From Photobacterium sp. SKA34 (GTDB lineage: Bacteria; Pseudomonadota; Gammaproteobacteria; Enterobacterales; Vibrionaceae), in assembly GCF_000153325.1 (NCBI RefSeq), contig NZ_CH724143.1, forward strand, positions 371,987 through 435,986: a stretch of DNA of 64,000 bases, read 5' to 3'. Under the pieces are notes generated by a model, which had not been told where the DNA came from, searched no databases, and saw nothing but the letters and a program-made list of their open reading frames with translations. Of this stretch, positions 10,952-21,211 are shown in pieces. Numbering within the stretch: position 1 is the stretch's first letter; each line of letters starts with the position of its first letter. A program made the position numbers and the translations under genes.

Positions 10952-12805
10952 ATGGCACTGTTACAGATTGCTGAACCGGGTCAAAGTGCTGCACCACATC
11001 AACATAAGTTGGCGGTGGGTATAGATCTAGGTACAACGAATTCACTTGTTGCTGCTGTTCGCAGTGGCGTTGCAGAAACATTAGATGATACAGAAGGTCG
11101 TGCAATTCTACCTTCTGTCGTTCATTTCGGTGACAATGAAGTCTTAACCGGTGATGCAGCCCGCGCTTTTGCTCAACAAGACCCAACCAACACGATTCTA
11201 TCAGTTAAACGTCTTATGGGACGTTCACTGGCTGATATTGAACAACGTTACCCGCAGCTACCATACCAATTTGAAGCATCAGATAATGGATTACCTCAGC
11301 TTATCACGCGTAGTGGTAATATAAATCCTGTTCAGGTTTCTGCTGAAATTCTTAAATCATTAAGTCAACGTGCGGTTGATACGCTGGGTGGTGATCTTGA
11401 AGGTGTGGTAATTACGGTTCCTGCTTATTTTGATGATGCGCAACGCGCGGGTACAAAAGATGCAGCGAAATTAGCTAACCTCAATGTGCTTCGTTTACTT
11501 AATGAACCAACAGCTGCAGCGATTGCTTATGGCTTAGATTCAGGTCAAGAAGGTGTGATTGCCGTCTACGATTTAGGTGGTGGTACGTTTGATATTTCTA
11601 TTTTACGTCTTTCTAAAGGTGTATTTGAAGTATTAGCGACTGGCGGTGATTCTGCATTAGGCGGTGATGACTTTGATCACTTGTTAGCTACGTGGATCTT
11701 AGAGCAAGCGGGTTACACTGATGCACTTACAGCACAGCAACGCCGCGCGCTACAAGATACAGCTCAAGCGGCAAAAGTGACGTTGACTGATGCAGATAGC
11801 GTTGAGTTTGATGTCTTAGGGTGGCAAGGTGAGATTAGTCGTGAGCAGTTTGACGTACTTATTCAACCACTTGTGAAAAAAACGCTAATGGCGTGCCGTC
11901 GCGCATTAAAAGATGCTGATATCACTACTGATGAAGTGATTGAAACAGTAATGGTTGGCGGTTCAACACGCGTACCATTGGTTCGTGATATGGTAGGTGA
12001 TTACTTCGGTAAAACACCGTTAACGTCTATCGATCCTGATAAAGTGGTTGCGATTGGTGCAGCGATTCAAGCTGATATATTGGTGGGTAATAAACCTGAT
12101 TCCGATATGTTATTGCTTGATGTGATCCCACTTTCACTAGGTATTGAAACGATGGGAGGCATGATTGAGAAAATTATTCCTCGTAATACGACGATCCCTG
12201 TTGCTCGTGCGCAAGAGTTTACTACTTTTAAAGATGGTCAAACGGCAATGTCCGTTCACGTCGTACAAGGTGAGCGTGAAATGGTGAGTGATTGTCGATC
12301 TCTAGCACGATTTATCCTACGTGGTATTCCTGCAATGGCTGCAGGTGCTGCTCATATTCGTGTTACTTACCAAGTTGACGCTGATGGTTTATTGTCAGTC
12401 ACAGCAATGGAAAAGAGTAGTGGCGTACAGTCCTCTATCCAAGTTAAACCTTCTTATGGCTTATCTGAAAATGAAATTGCGACTATGCTTCGTGATTCAA
12501 TGACCTATGCACAAGATGATAAAGATGCACGTGCATTGGCAGAACAGCAAGTGGAAGCTGATCGTGTTTTAGAAGGGTTAATCGCAGCACTTGCCGCTGA
12601 TGGTGATACCTTATTGAGCACACAAGAGCGTGCCGAATTAGAAACAGTAATGATGGAACTAGTTCAATTGCGTCAGGGAGCAGATTCTCGCGCAATTGAA
12701 GCTGGAATTAAGAAAACAGATAAAGCAAGCCAAGAATTTGCTTCTCGTCGAATGGATAAATCTATTCGTCAAGCATTGGCTGGCCAATCTATTGATGAGG
12801 TTTAA
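10952..12805 (+). CDS. hscA: Hsp70-type chaperone HscA
   Basis: HscA is the specialised Hsp70 that uses ATP to release clusters from IscU. The nucleotide-binding domain shows [15 protein letters not shown], the phosphate loop [13 protein letters not shown], and GGSTRVPLV; the substrate domain follows from about residue 390. I start at ATG 10952 ([16 protein letters not shown]), six bases after AGGA; an ATG two codons earlier at 10946 touches that site. Length 617 against 616 in E. coli. Confidence 0.97.
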   Translation: MALLQIAEPGQSAAPHQHKLAVGIDLGTTNSLVAAVRSGVAETLDDTEGRAILPSVVHFGDNEVLTGDAARAFAQQDPTNTILSVKRLMGRSLADIEQRYPQLPYQFEASDNGLPQLITRSGNINPVQVSAEILKSLSQRAVDTLGGDLEGVVITVPAYFDDAQRAGTKDAAKLANLNVLRLLNEPTAAAIAYGLDSGQEGVIAVYDLGGGTFDISILRLSKGVFEVLATGGDSALGGDDFDHLLATWILEQAGYTDALTAQQRRALQDTAQAAKVTLTDADSVEFDVLGWQGEISREQFDVLIQPLVKKTLMACRRALKDADITTDEVIETVMVGGSTRVPLVRDMVGDYFGKTPLTSIDPDKVVAIGAAIQADILVGNKPDSDMLLLDVIPLSLGIETMGGMIEKIIPRNTTIPVARAQEFTTFKDGQTAMSVHVVQGEREMVSDCRSLARFILRGIPAMAAGAAHIRVTYQVDADGLLSVTAMEKSSGVQSSIQVKPSYGLSENEIATMLRDSMTYAQDDKDARALAEQQVEADRVLEGLIAALAADGDTLLSTQERAELETVMMELVQLRQGADSRAIEAGIKKTDKASQEFASRRMDKSIRQALAGQSIDEV

Positions 12806-12807
12806 GC

Positions 12808-13149
12808 ATGCCTAAGATCGTTGTACTTCCCCACGAAGAACTATGCCCTGAAGGTGCAGTATTAGAAGCAGAGTCAGGCGAAACAGTCCTTGATGTTGCG
12901 CTACGTAATGGTATTGGAATTGAACATGCGTGTGAAAAATCTTGTGCATGTACTACGTGTCACGTTGTGATCCGCGAAGGTTTTGATTCATTGAATGAAA
13001 GTGATGAACTAGAAGACGACATGCTTGATAAAGCATGGGGGCTAGAGTCTGAATCTCGTCTAGGTTGTCAGGCGCGAGTCGCTGATGAAGATCTAGTGGT
13101 AGAAATCCCACGCTATACGCTAAATCTTGCCTCTGAGGCTGCGCACTAA
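12808..13149 (+). CDS. fdx: [2Fe-2S] ferredoxin of the ISC system
   Basis: This 113-residue adrenodoxin-type ferredoxin supplies electrons for cluster assembly. The four ligands are Cys42, Cys48, Cys51 and Cys87, as in E. coli Fdx. The start codon follows the hscA stop by two bases, so the two are translationally linked. Confidence 0.97.
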   Translation: MPKIVVLPHEELCPEGAVLEAESGETVLDVALRNGIGIEHACEKSCACTTCHVVIREGFDSLNESDELEDDMLDKAWGLESESRLGCQARVADEDLVVEIPRYTLNLASEAAH

Positions 13150-13153
13150 TTAT

Positions 13154-13186
13154 AAAAAAGGTTACCATTAGGTAGCCTTTTTTTTC
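13154..13186 (+). terminator. Terminator between fdx and iscX
   Basis: AAAGGTTACC and GGTAGCCTTT pair (one G-U) around ATT and lead into eight T residues. It would end most isc transcripts before iscX unless read through. Confidence 0.8.
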
Positions 13187-13238
13187 ATCTCAGCGTTATT
13201 ATTAGGTTATCTGTCAATATAATAAGAAGGTATTTTTA

Positions 13239-13442
13239 ATGAGCTTAAAATGGATTGATTCGCTCGATATTGCAATTGAGCTGTGTGAACAACATCCTGA
13301 TATTGATCCCAAAACAATTCGCTTTACTGACCTCAGCGAGTGGATACTTGCACTGGATGATTTTGATGATGATCCAGCCCACTGTAGTGAGCGAGTACTA
13401 GAAGCTATTCAGATGTACTGGATTGAAGAAGCTGAAGAATAA
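13239..13442 (+). CDS. iscX: Iron-binding accessory protein IscX
   Basis: IscX (YfhJ) is a small acidic protein that binds IscS and iron and tunes the rate of cluster assembly. The 67-residue product has the family pattern KWIDSLDIA, DPKTIRFTDL and the acidic DDFDDDP segment. It lies after fdx as in E. coli but is separated by a terminator, so it may have its own promoter in the 89-base gap. Confidence 0.95.
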   Translation: MSLKWIDSLDIAIELCEQHPDIDPKTIRFTDLSEWILALDDFDDDPAHCSERVLEAIQMYWIEEAEE

Positions 13443-13458
13443 AGCGTCGTAATAGAAT

Positions 13459-13505
13459 AAGCATCTAATTGATTGTAGAAACAATTGAATTAGATGCTTT
13501 TTTTG
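13459..13505 (+). terminator. Terminator after iscX
   Basis: AAGCATCTAATT (13459-13470) pairs with AATTAGATGCTT (13488-13499), with an inner ATTGT/ACAAT helix, and is followed by a T-run. Confidence 0.88.
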
Positions 13506-13629
13506 TTTTTGTCCGTAGATTAATATTTTAAATCTAATTGCAATCAGCGTACTTTACCCCCATAACTATTTATCAATAACGCATGTATTTGTTTAACACT
13601 GCGTAGTTGCTACATTCAAGGAGTTTTTA

Positions 13630-14913
13630 ATGTCGACTATCATGGCTGTTTCTCTCACTCAACAAGCAGCAAATGCACAATGGGGTGTCAATGCCTTACT
13701 GAGCTTTAATGCTGAAGGTGCTGTTATTCATTTAATGGAAAATGAGCAACTTGTTAATATCCAACGCGCAGCCCGTCGTTTAGATACGCAGGGTATCAAA
13801 CAGGTAGAACTTTCAGGTGAAGGTTGGGATTTAGATCGAACGTGGGCATTTATCCAAGGACATCGTACATCTAAGTCTGGCAACAGTGTGGTTTGGTCGG
13901 CGTTAAATGAGACTGATGAAGCGGAATTACAAGCACGAATCAAAGCGACTGAATGGGTACGTGAAGTTATTAACCAGCCAGCAGATGTTGTGCGCCCGTC
14001 ACAGTTAGCGACACGTGCTGGTGAATTTATTAAATCGTTAGCACCAGAACATGTGACTTATAAGATCATCAAAGGTAATGATTTATTGGATGAAGGTTGG
14101 AACGGTATTCATGCTGTAGGTCGTGGCTCAGAGCATCGTCCAGCGATGCTTCGTCTGGATTATAATCCAACGGGTGATGCTAATGCGCCAGTGTTTGCAT
14201 GTTTAGTTGGTAAAGGGATCACATTTGATTCCGGTGGTTACAGTATCAAACCCTCTACTGGTATGACTGCGATGAAAGCCGATATGGGTGGTGCAGCATT
14301 AGCGACAGGTGGTTTAGCATTAGCGATGGCGCGCGGCTTAAACAAGCGTATTAAGTTGGTGCTATGCTGTGCTGAAAATATGATCTCAGGTCGTGCACTA
14401 AAACTTGGCGATATCATTAAGTATAAAAATGGTACTACAGTTGAGGTTTTAAATACCGATGCGGAAGGACGTTTAGTCTTGGCTGACGGCTTAATTTACG
14501 CGAATAGCCAAAATCCTGAATTAGTGATTGATTGTGCAACATTAACAGGCGCAGCCAAAATGGCGCTTGGCAATGATTACCATGCGCTGCTAAGCTTTGA
14601 TACTGAGTTGTCTCATGCCGCATTAACAGCTGCTGTAGAAGAAAATGAGGGTATGTGGCCGTTACCACTTGCCGATCTTCACCGTAACATGTTGCCATCA
14701 AATTATGCCGATCTTGCCAATATCTCAAGTGGTGATTTTATGCCAGGTGCAAGTACTGCAGCAGCATTCCTATCTTACTTCGTTGATGATTATAAAAAAG
14801 GTTGGATGCACATTGATGCCAGTGGTACCTTCCGTAAAAGTGCTAATGATCAGTGGTCAGCAGGTGCAACAGGCATGGGTGTAAGAACACTTGCAAACAT
14901 CCTAACTAAATAA
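13630..14913 (+). CDS. pepB: Peptidase B (M17 leucyl aminopeptidase family)
   Basis: PepB removes N-terminal residues from short peptides using two metal ions. The 427-residue protein has the M17 core: [15 protein letters not shown] with the metal-binding Lys and Asp, MKADMGGAA, and [19 protein letters not shown] at 13618-13623 supports the ATG at 13630. It is the usual last gene of the isc neighbourhood and is followed by a second copy. Confidence 0.95.
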   Translation: MSTIMAVSLTQQAANAQWGVNALLSFNAEGAVIHLMENEQLVNIQRAARRLDTQGIKQVELSGEGWDLDRTWAFIQGHRTSKSGNSVVWSALNETDEAELQARIKATEWVREVINQPADVVRPSQLATRAGEFIKSLAPEHVTYKIIKGNDLLDEGWNGIHAVGRGSEHRPAMLRLDYNPTGDANAPVFACLVGKGITFDSGGYSIKPSTGMTAMKADMGGAALATGGLALAMARGLNKRIKLVLCCAENMISGRALKLGDIIKYKNGTTVEVLNTDAEGRLVLADGLIYANSQNPELVIDCATLTGAAKMALGNDYHALLSFDTELSHAALTAAVEENEGMWPLPLADLHRNMLPSNYADLANISSGDFMPGASTAAAFLSYFVDDYKKGWMHIDASGTFRKSANDQWSAGATGMGVRTLANILTK

Positions 14914-14930
14914 GTTCAGTTTCAAAATTA

Positions 14931-14959
14931 AAAGCCTTCTTATGATAAGAAGGCTTTTT
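14931..14959 (+). terminator. Terminator between the two pepB genes
   Basis: A perfect 12-bp stem AAAGCCTTCTTA / TAAGAAGGCTTT with a TGA loop is followed by TTTTG. It is 33 bases before the second pepB start, so that gene needs read-through or its own promoter. Confidence 0.88.
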
Positions 14960-14991
14960 GCATTATCAGAATAAGAAAGGAAGGCTTTATC

Positions 14992-16269
14992 ATGCTCAAT
15001 GTTTATTTATCAACTGAAGAGTCTAACGGTCCTTGGGGATTAAATTCTCTACTAAGCTATCAGCCAGATAGCGCGACAGTTCATTATTGCAGTGATTTTC
15101 CATTACGCCGTATTCAGCAGGCTGGTCGTCAAATTCAATCACAAGGTGCACAAGCTGTACGTTTAGTGGGGGAAGGTTGGAATTATGAGCGTCAATGGGC
15201 GTTTTACTGTGGTTTTGCTGCAACTGTTATACCAGTAGATATTCAATGGGCCTCCATTGATGAAGATGAATTAGAACTATTAAATGCTCGTCGTCATTGT
15301 TCTGACTGGTTACGTAAAACGGTTAACGCGACTCCTGAAGATATGTCACCCGAGAAATTAGCGCATGAAGCAACCTGTTTTCTAAAAAAAATCGGTGGTG
15401 ACAATATTCATGCGCAACAAATTGTGGGCGATGAACTATTAGCTGATGGTTGGGTGGGAATATACAATGTTGGACGCGGTAGTGTGCGTCCTCCTGTAAT
15501 GCTTGAAGTAGATTACAACCCTACTGGTGATCCTGAAGCGCCAGTATCGGCTTGTTTAGTAGGTAAAGGGATCACCTTTGATTCTGGTGGTTACAGTTTA
15601 AAGCCTAGCGCAGGCATGGTTGCGATGAAATGCGATATGGGAGGAGCCGCTACGGTTACTGCGGCGTTAGGTTATGCGATAGAGCAAGGACTACGTCAAC
15701 GTGTGAAGTTGATCCTATGCTGTGCTGAAAACCTCGTATCAGGTAACGCTTATAAGCTTGGTGATGTGCTAAGTTATAAAAATGGTGTTACGGTTGAAAT
15801 AGTTAACACTGATGCTGAAGGGCGCTTGGTATTGGCTGATGGCTTAATTGCAGCTTCTGCGACAGGTGCACCACTGATCATTGATGCTGCGACGTTAACC
15901 GGTGCAGCAATGGTTGCAGTAGGTAGTGACTATAATGCAATTTTTGGTTTAGATAAGCCATTATTACAACAGGCACAGCAGTTATCTGAGCTAGTAAATG
16001 AGCCCGCATGGCCATTACCGTTAGAAAAATGGCATCAAGAATATTGCCCTTCACCTTATGCTGACACCGCGAATAGTCGTGTACAAAAAGGTGGTGGTAT
16101 GGGAGGCGCATCCAATGCAGCGGCGTTTTTGTCTCGTTTTGTTGACACAGAAAATAGTCGTTGGATCCATTTTGATTTAGCGGCATGTTTCCAAGATGGC
16201 GGAGATTCTCGCTGGGCCGCTGGCGCTACAGGGTTAGGTCTTGCTAATATTGCAGGTTTGTTGCTGTAA
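14992..16269 (+). CDS. Second PepB-like M17 aminopeptidase (tandem paralogue)
   Basis: The 425-residue protein aligns end to end with the preceding PepB and keeps the metal and catalytic motifs ([37 protein letters not shown]), so it is probably active. It differs throughout the N-terminal domain and in the C-terminal third, where it has a glycine-rich VQKGGGMGGASN segment. GAAAGGAAGG at 14975-14984 is a strong ribosome-binding site. It looks like an old tandem duplication; a change in peptide specificity is only a guess. Confidence 0.9.
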   Translation: MLNVYLSTEESNGPWGLNSLLSYQPDSATVHYCSDFPLRRIQQAGRQIQSQGAQAVRLVGEGWNYERQWAFYCGFAATVIPVDIQWASIDEDELELLNARRHCSDWLRKTVNATPEDMSPEKLAHEATCFLKKIGGDNIHAQQIVGDELLADGWVGIYNVGRGSVRPPVMLEVDYNPTGDPEAPVSACLVGKGITFDSGGYSLKPSAGMVAMKCDMGGAATVTAALGYAIEQGLRQRVKLILCCAENLVSGNAYKLGDVLSYKNGVTVEIVNTDAEGRLVLADGLIAASATGAPLIIDAATLTGAAMVAVGSDYNAIFGLDKPLLQQAQQLSELVNEPAWPLPLEKWHQEYCPSPYADTANSRVQKGGGMGGASNAAAFLSRFVDTENSRWIHFDLAACFQDGGDSRWAAGATGLGLANIAGLLL

Positions 16270-16333
16270 CTTAAATTCATGAGTTTGTTTTTGACTCGTA
16301 GAAAGCAATAAGACTCAAAAGGAAAATATAATA

Positions 16334-16765
16334 ATGACAATCGAAAGAACTTTCTCAATTGTAAAACCAGATGCGGTTAAACGTAATTTGATTGGTGCAA
16401 TCTATCAGCGTTTTGAAAATGCAGGTTTGAATATTGTTGCAGCTAAAATGTTGCATCTAGACAGTGCGAAAGCGCAAGGTTTTTATGCAGAGCATGAAGG
16501 TAAACCTTTCTTTGATGATTTAGTGGCATTTATGACATCAGGTCCTGTCATGGTTCAAGTACTTGAAGGTGAAAATGCTATTACACGTTACCGTGAGTTG
16601 ATGGGTAAAACTAACCCTGAAGAAGCGGCTTGTGGCACTATCCGTAGTGATTTTGCATTAAGTATGCGTCATAACTCAGTACATGGTTCGGATAGCCCAG
16701 AATCTGCCGCTCGCGAAATTGCATACTTCTTTGCTGAAGATGAAATTTACCCACAAGGTGAATAA
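16334..16765 (+). CDS. ndk: Nucleoside diphosphate kinase
   Basis: Ndk equilibrates nucleoside tri- and diphosphates through a phosphohistidine. The active-site His117 is in [12 protein letters not shown], and the N-terminus has [15 protein letters not shown]. The 143-residue length is standard. It keeps its position between pepB and rlmN. Confidence 0.98.
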   Translation: MTIERTFSIVKPDAVKRNLIGAIYQRFENAGLNIVAAKMLHLDSAKAQGFYAEHEGKPFFDDLVAFMTSGPVMVQVLEGENAITRYRELMGKTNPEEAACGTIRSDFALSMRHNSVHGSDSPESAAREIAYFFAEDEIYPQGE

Positions 16766-16839
16766 AGGTTTTAAATCTATGAGTCGTCAGTGAGAAGCAC
16801 TAATGTGAAACACTGAAAGAATAGATTAATCATATTATT

Positions 16840-16868
16840 AACGGGAAGCATTGACTTCCCGTTGTTGT
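16840..16868 (+). terminator. Probable terminator after ndk
   Basis: AACGGGAAG (16840-16848) and CTTCCCGTT (16855-16863) form a perfect 9-bp stem; the tail TGTTGT is only moderately T-rich. Confidence 0.6.
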
Positions 16869-16950
16869 ATGTGGCGTTTTGAAATCAGCAACACTAAAAT
16901 AACCTTAGAGTCTAGGTGTGGAAACCATGCCACAAAGGCTGTACAATTTC

Positions 16951-17004
16951 GCGCCTTAAACCCGAGATAACAGAGCTATCGATAGAGCTTGGTTATTAAG
17001 GCGC
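16951..17004 (+). repeat. Nested inverted repeat in the rlmN leader
   Basis: GCGCCTTAA (16951-16959) and TTAAGGCGC (16996-17004) are a perfect 9-bp inverted repeat. Between them lie a second pair (ATAAC/GTTAT) and the palindrome CTATCGATAG. The element ends 32 bases before the rlmN start, so it is probably part of its 5' leader. Function unknown. Confidence 0.6.
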
Positions 17005-17036
17005 AGCAATAGTCATTTTTAGTGAGGCACCAACCG

Positions 17037-18158
17037 ATGACAACTGTCAAAATCAATCTGCTGGATTTCGATCGCAAAGGTCTACGTAAATACTTTGCAG
17101 AAGAACTTAATGAGAAGCCATTCCGTGCAGATCAGATCATGAAATGGATTTATCATTTCGGTTGTGATGACTTCGATCAAATGACCAATATTAACAAAAA
17201 GTTACGTGAAAAATTAAAGCGCGTAGCTGAAATTCGTGCGCCGCATGTATCTGAAGCTCAGTATTCAACTGATGGTACGATTAAATGGGCGATGCGTGTT
17301 GGCGATCAAGATGTTGAAACCGTTTATATTCCTGATGAAGATCGCGCAACATTGTGTGTCTCTTCACAGGTTGGCTGTGCATTAGAATGTAAATTCTGTT
17401 CAACAGCACAACAAGGCTTCAACCGTAACCTACGTGTATCTGAAATTATTGGTCAGGTATGGCGTGCTGCAAAAGAAGTGGGTATTCAAAAGGATACAGG
17501 TCGTCGTCCAATCACCAACATCGTAATGATGGGAATGGGTGAGCCATTATTGAACATGAAAAACCTGATCCCAGCATTAGAAATCATGCTTGATGATTTA
17601 GGTTTTGGTTTATCTAAACGTCGCGTTACAGTTTCAACCTCGGGTGTCGTATCAGGCCTTGAGCAAATGATTGATACGATTGATGTGGCTTTAGCTATTT
17701 CATTGCATGCACCAACGGATGAGCTACGCTCTCAAATCATGCCAATCAATGATCGTTGGAATATTGAAGCATTTTTAGATGTTGTGCGCCGTTATGTGAA
17801 TTCAACGAATGCGAACCGTGGTCGAGTAACGGTAGAATACGTATTGTTAGATCATGTTAATGATGACATGGAGCATGCTCGTCAATTAGCGAAAGTATTA
17901 AAAGATACGCCTGCAAAAATTAACTTAATTCCGTTTAACCCGTACCCTGGCTCACCATACAAAAAGCCAAGTAACTCTCGTATTGATCGTTTTATGAAAA
18001 CACTAATGGAATATGATTTCACAGTGACGGTTCGTAAGACTCGTGGTGATGACATTGATGCAGCTTGTGGTCAGCTAGTCGGTGATGTTATTGACCGTAC
18101 TAAGCGTACTCAAGCAAAATTAAATGCGGGTGAACAAATTGCAGTAAAAGCTGTCTAA
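17037..18158 (+). CDS. rlmN: Dual-specificity RNA methyltransferase RlmN
   Basis: RlmN is a radical-SAM enzyme that makes 2-methyladenosine at 23S rRNA A2503 and tRNA A37. The cluster motif is CALECKFC; the SAM segment [10 protein letters not shown] and the C-terminal catalytic Cys in [10 protein letters not shown] are present. I chose ATG 17037 ([11 protein letters not shown], 373 residues) because GAGG at 17024-17027 is correctly spaced; a GTG at 17022 overlaps that site. Confidence 0.97.
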   Translation: MTTVKINLLDFDRKGLRKYFAEELNEKPFRADQIMKWIYHFGCDDFDQMTNINKKLREKLKRVAEIRAPHVSEAQYSTDGTIKWAMRVGDQDVETVYIPDEDRATLCVSSQVGCALECKFCSTAQQGFNRNLRVSEIIGQVWRAAKEVGIQKDTGRRPITNIVMMGMGEPLLNMKNLIPALEIMLDDLGFGLSKRRVTVSTSGVVSGLEQMIDTIDVALAISLHAPTDELRSQIMPINDRWNIEAFLDVVRRYVNSTNANRGRVTVEYVLLDHVNDDMEHARQLAKVLKDTPAKINLIPFNPYPGSPYKKPSNSRIDRFMKTLMEYDFTVTVRKTRGDDIDAACGQLVGDVIDRTKRTQAKLNAGEQIAVKAV

Positions 18159-18214
18159 AAACAGACTACTATAAATAACTGCGAAATTTCACATGGATGT
18201 TGAGGTGAGCGAAA

Positions 18215-18973
18215 ATGGTACGATGGAGCGTATATCCACTGTTGTTATGCCTATTATTTACAGGCTGTGCCACAGTGGATGTGGTAGATAATGGTAAAGA
18301 ATTTGATGCCAAAGCTGCCTCAGAAGCGAGATTGAACCTCGGGCTAAATTACTTAAAAGATGGCCAGTGGGAGCGTGCACGAGAAAATTTGGAAATCGCA
18401 TTAAAATATGATCCTGATTACTACCGTGCACAAATATCGATGGCTTATTATTATCAAAAAGTTGGCGAAAAAGACGCTGCAGAGAAAATGTACCGAAAAG
18501 CATTAAAACATTCACCAAAAAATGGCGATGTTTTAAACAACTATGGTGTATTCTTGTGTAGTGAAGGGCGTTACGATGAAGCCATTGCCGCTTTTGTTAA
18601 AGCGATTGAACAACCTTATTATTATCTGATTTCGGCAAGTTATGAAAATGCAGGCTTATGTAGTCGTAAGCAAGGTAATTTAGAAACCGCGACGGGTTAT
18701 TTTGAAAATGCGCTTTCCCATGACCCGTACCGACCGAGATCTATGTTGCAACTGGCGCAAGTTGAAATTGAATCTAACAATTTTAAAGATGCTCGCGTAC
18801 AGTTATTCAAATTTAATAAGAGATATGGGTACACAGCAGACAGTTTGTGGTTGCTCATTCAGTTGGAAAGACAAGCTGGAAGTTTAACGCAGTCAAAAAA
18901 ATACGCTATTTTGCTGAAAGAGAAATACCCAGATTCTCTGCAATATCAGAATTATTTGGCCAATGAATACTGA
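18215..18973 (+). CDS. pilW: Type IV pilus assembly lipoprotein PilW/PilF
   Basis: This 252-residue TPR lipoprotein corresponds to the pilotin PilF/PilW, which helps the PilQ secretin assemble in the outer membrane. The N-terminus has a hydrophobic signal ending in the lipobox LFTGC. At least four TPR-like repeats follow (ARLNLGLNYL, AQISMAYYYQ, VLNNYGVFLC, YENAGLCS). The rlmN-pilW-rodZ-ispG order is common in gamma-proteobacteria. The gene overlaps rodZ by 11 bases. Confidence 0.92.
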   Translation: MVRWSVYPLLLCLLFTGCATVDVVDNGKEFDAKAASEARLNLGLNYLKDGQWERARENLEIALKYDPDYYRAQISMAYYYQKVGEKDAAEKMYRKALKHSPKNGDVLNNYGVFLCSEGRYDEAIAAFVKAIEQPYYYLISASYENAGLCSRKQGNLETATGYFENALSHDPYRPRSMLQLAQVEIESNNFKDARVQLFKFNKRYGYTADSLWLLIQLERQAGSLTQSKKYAILLKEKYPDSLQYQNYLANEY

Positions 18974-19979
18974 AAATAATGAAGAACAAAAAATAACAGA
19001 AGAAACACTGTTTCCAGGTGACGTACTCCGTCAAGCTCGAGAGCAACTTGGCTATTCACAAAAGGACATTGCGAACCGTTTGAGGTTGCGACTTTCTGTT
19101 ATTGATAACATAGAAAATAATCAATTTGATCAAGCTCAACTAGCCACGTTCACACGTGGCTATGTGCGTTCATATGCAAAATATGTCGGCTTGGAAGAAG
19201 AAGCGGTATTAGCATTACTTGACAAATGTGGGCACAGAAAGCCGAAAGCTCAAGATATGCAAAGCTTTTCACGTCGAACGAAACGCGAAGCGCATGATAG
19301 TCGCATTATGGGATTAACATGGATTCTTGCTGCCGTTTTTGTTGGTGTGACAGCAGTTTGGTGGTGGCAAAATATTCATTTAGAACAAGCACCTGTTGCT
19401 ACAACAACAGCAGATCAAACCGTTGCTCATGAAAAGCAAGAACAGGGTTCTGATGACACAATAGTAACCACATTAAATGGTGATGATGCATCAATCAGTG
19501 CCACTCAACCAGCAACGGTTGATACCGATGTTGATCACTCTTCATCAACGAACACTGAACAAAATACCGCTGCATCGACAACTTCTGCTGATGCTGCGAC
19601 AGATTCATCTCCAATAACCACATCAACGGCTGCAACTGGTACACCAGCTGAGAATACTGAAACAGCAGTATCAACAACAACTGATGTTACTGAAAATGCA
19701 GAGACAACAGCTAATGCAACACCTGTCGTTGATACAACTGCACCACAGCTACAGCTAAAGTTTTCAGCTGATTGTTGGATAGATGTTCGTGATGCAACGG
19801 GTAAACGATTAGAGTCTGGTATCAAGAAAGCTGGTCAAGTATTAGATTTAGAAGGTAAAGCACCATTTCGTGTTCGACTTGGCGCACCTAGTGCCGTTAA
19901 AATTAACATTAAGGGTCAACCTTTTGATTTAAGTCGTTACCCTGCGTCTAAGCCAGTAACACTTAAGTTACCGCAGTAA
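18963..19979 (+). CDS. rodZ: Cytoskeleton protein RodZ
   Basis: RodZ links MreB filaments to the membrane-bound elongation machinery and helps set rod shape. The 338-residue product has an N-terminal Cro/XRE-type HTH (about 20-85, LRQAREQLGYSQKDIANRL), one membrane segment (about 116-136), a long Thr/Ser/Ala-rich periplasmic linker (about 140-262) and a C-terminal beta domain. The linker is low-complexity and rich in ACA/ACT codons. It begins within the pilW 3' end, which suggests translational coupling. Confidence 0.95.
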   Translation: MNTENNEEQKITEETLFPGDVLRQAREQLGYSQKDIANRLRLRLSVIDNIENNQFDQAQLATFTRGYVRSYAKYVGLEEEAVLALLDKCGHRKPKAQDMQSFSRRTKREAHDSRIMGLTWILAAVFVGVTAVWWWQNIHLEQAPVATTTADQTVAHEKQEQGSDDTIVTTLNGDDASISATQPATVDTDVDHSSSTNTEQNTAASTTSADAATDSSPITTSTAATGTPAENTETAVSTTTDVTENAETTANATPVVDTTAPQLQLKFSADCWIDVRDATGKRLESGIKKAGQVLDLEGKAPFRVRLGAPSAVKINIKGQPFDLSRYPASKPVTLKLPQ

Positions 19980-19994
19980 TGTAGAGAAAAAGCA

Positions 19995-21116
19995 ATGCAT
20001 AACGAATCACCAATTATACGCCGTCAATCGAGCCGAATTTATGTCGGTAATGTTCCTATTGGCGATGGTGCACCTATCGCCGTTCAGTCGATGACCAATA
20101 CTCGTACAACAGATGTTGAAGCGACTGTTGCACAGATCAAGGCATTAGAAAAAGTTGGTGCTGATATTGTACGTGTCTCTGTACCGACGATGGATGCCGC
20201 GGAAGCTTTTAAATTGATCAAGCAACAAGTGAATATTCCACTGGTTGCTGATATTCATTTTGATTATCGCATTGCACTTAAAGTGGCAGAATACGGTGTG
20301 GATTGTTTACGTATTAACCCAGGTAATATTGGTCGTGAAGATCGTATTCGCTCTGTGGTTGAATGTGCTCGTGATAAAAACATTCCTATCCGTATCGGTG
20401 TAAATGGTGGTTCACTTGAAAAAGAGATCCAGCTAAAATACGGCGAGCCGACACCTGAAGCACTGGTAGAGTCCGCAATGCGTCATGTGGAAATCTTAGA
20501 CCGTTTGAACTTTGACCAATTTAAAGTCAGTGTAAAAGCGTCAGATGTTTTCCTTGCTGTTGAGTCATATCGTCAGCTTGCTAAACAAATTATTCAACCA
20601 CTTCACCTTGGTATTACTGAAGCCGGAGGTGCTCGTGCTGGTTCGGTTAAATCAGCCGTTGGTTTAGGTATGCTTTTGTCAGAAGGAATTGGTGATACCT
20701 TACGTATCTCGCTAGCAGCTGATCCCATTGAAGAAATCAAAGTTGGTTTTGATATATTAAAATCATTACGTATTCGTTCTCGTGGCATCAACTTTATTGC
20801 TTGTCCGACATGTTCACGCCAAGAGTTCGATGTTATCAATACGGTAAATGAGTTAGAGCAACGTTTAGAAGATATCGTTGTTCCAATGGATGTTTCTGTG
20901 ATTGGTTGTGTGGTTAATGGACCAGGTGAAGCGGAAGCGTCTCACTTAGGCATTGCCGGTGGTAACCGTAAGAGTGCTTTTTATGAAGACGGTATTCGTC
21001 AAAAAGAGCGATTCGATAACGATAATGTGATCGACCAGCTTGAGAGTAAAATTCGAGCAAAGGCATCAATGTTAGATAAAAACAACCGAATTGATGTAAA
21101 ACAGCAAGATATATAA
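19995..21116 (+). CDS. ispG: 4-hydroxy-3-methylbut-2-enyl diphosphate synthase
   Basis: IspG (GcpE) is the [4Fe-4S] enzyme of the penultimate step of the MEP isoprenoid pathway. The ligand motif CPTCSR and the later Cys in [13 protein letters not shown] are visible, with the TIM-barrel start [11 protein letters not shown]. The 373-residue length is typical. Its cluster depends on the isc genes upstream. Confidence 0.97.
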   Translation: MHNESPIIRRQSSRIYVGNVPIGDGAPIAVQSMTNTRTTDVEATVAQIKALEKVGADIVRVSVPTMDAAEAFKLIKQQVNIPLVADIHFDYRIALKVAEYGVDCLRINPGNIGREDRIRSVVECARDKNIPIRIGVNGGSLEKEIQLKYGEPTPEALVESAMRHVEILDRLNFDQFKVSVKASDVFLAVESYRQLAKQIIQPLHLGITEAGGARAGSVKSAVGLGMLLSEGIGDTLRISLAADPIEEIKVGFDILKSLRIRSRGINFIACPTCSRQEFDVINTVNELEQRLEDIVVPMDVSVIGCVVNGPGEAEASHLGIAGGNRKSAFYEDGIRQKERFDNDNVIDQLESKIRAKASMLDKNNRIDVKQQDI

Positions 21117-21122
21117 TCAAAA

Positions 21123-21150
21123 AACCATGCTCATATTGCTGAGCATGGTT
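21123..21150 (+). terminator. Hairpin between ispG and hisS
   Basis: AACCATGCTCA (21123-21133) and TGAGCATGGTT (21140-21150) make a perfect 11-bp stem with a 6-base loop. A good U-tract is missing on the plus strand, so it may be a weak terminator or an RNA-stabilising hairpin. Confidence 0.5.
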
Positions 21151-21211
21151 CACTATTTCAAAAAGAAATTATATATTCGATTCTAATACCCAGCGGTTAA
21201 CGAGAATAAAC

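Noticed and set aside
19400-19740. Thr/Ser/Ala-rich stretch in rodZ as a separate repeat element
   Set aside because: It is the known flexible periplasmic linker of RodZ; the repetitive ACA/ACT codons are explained by that.
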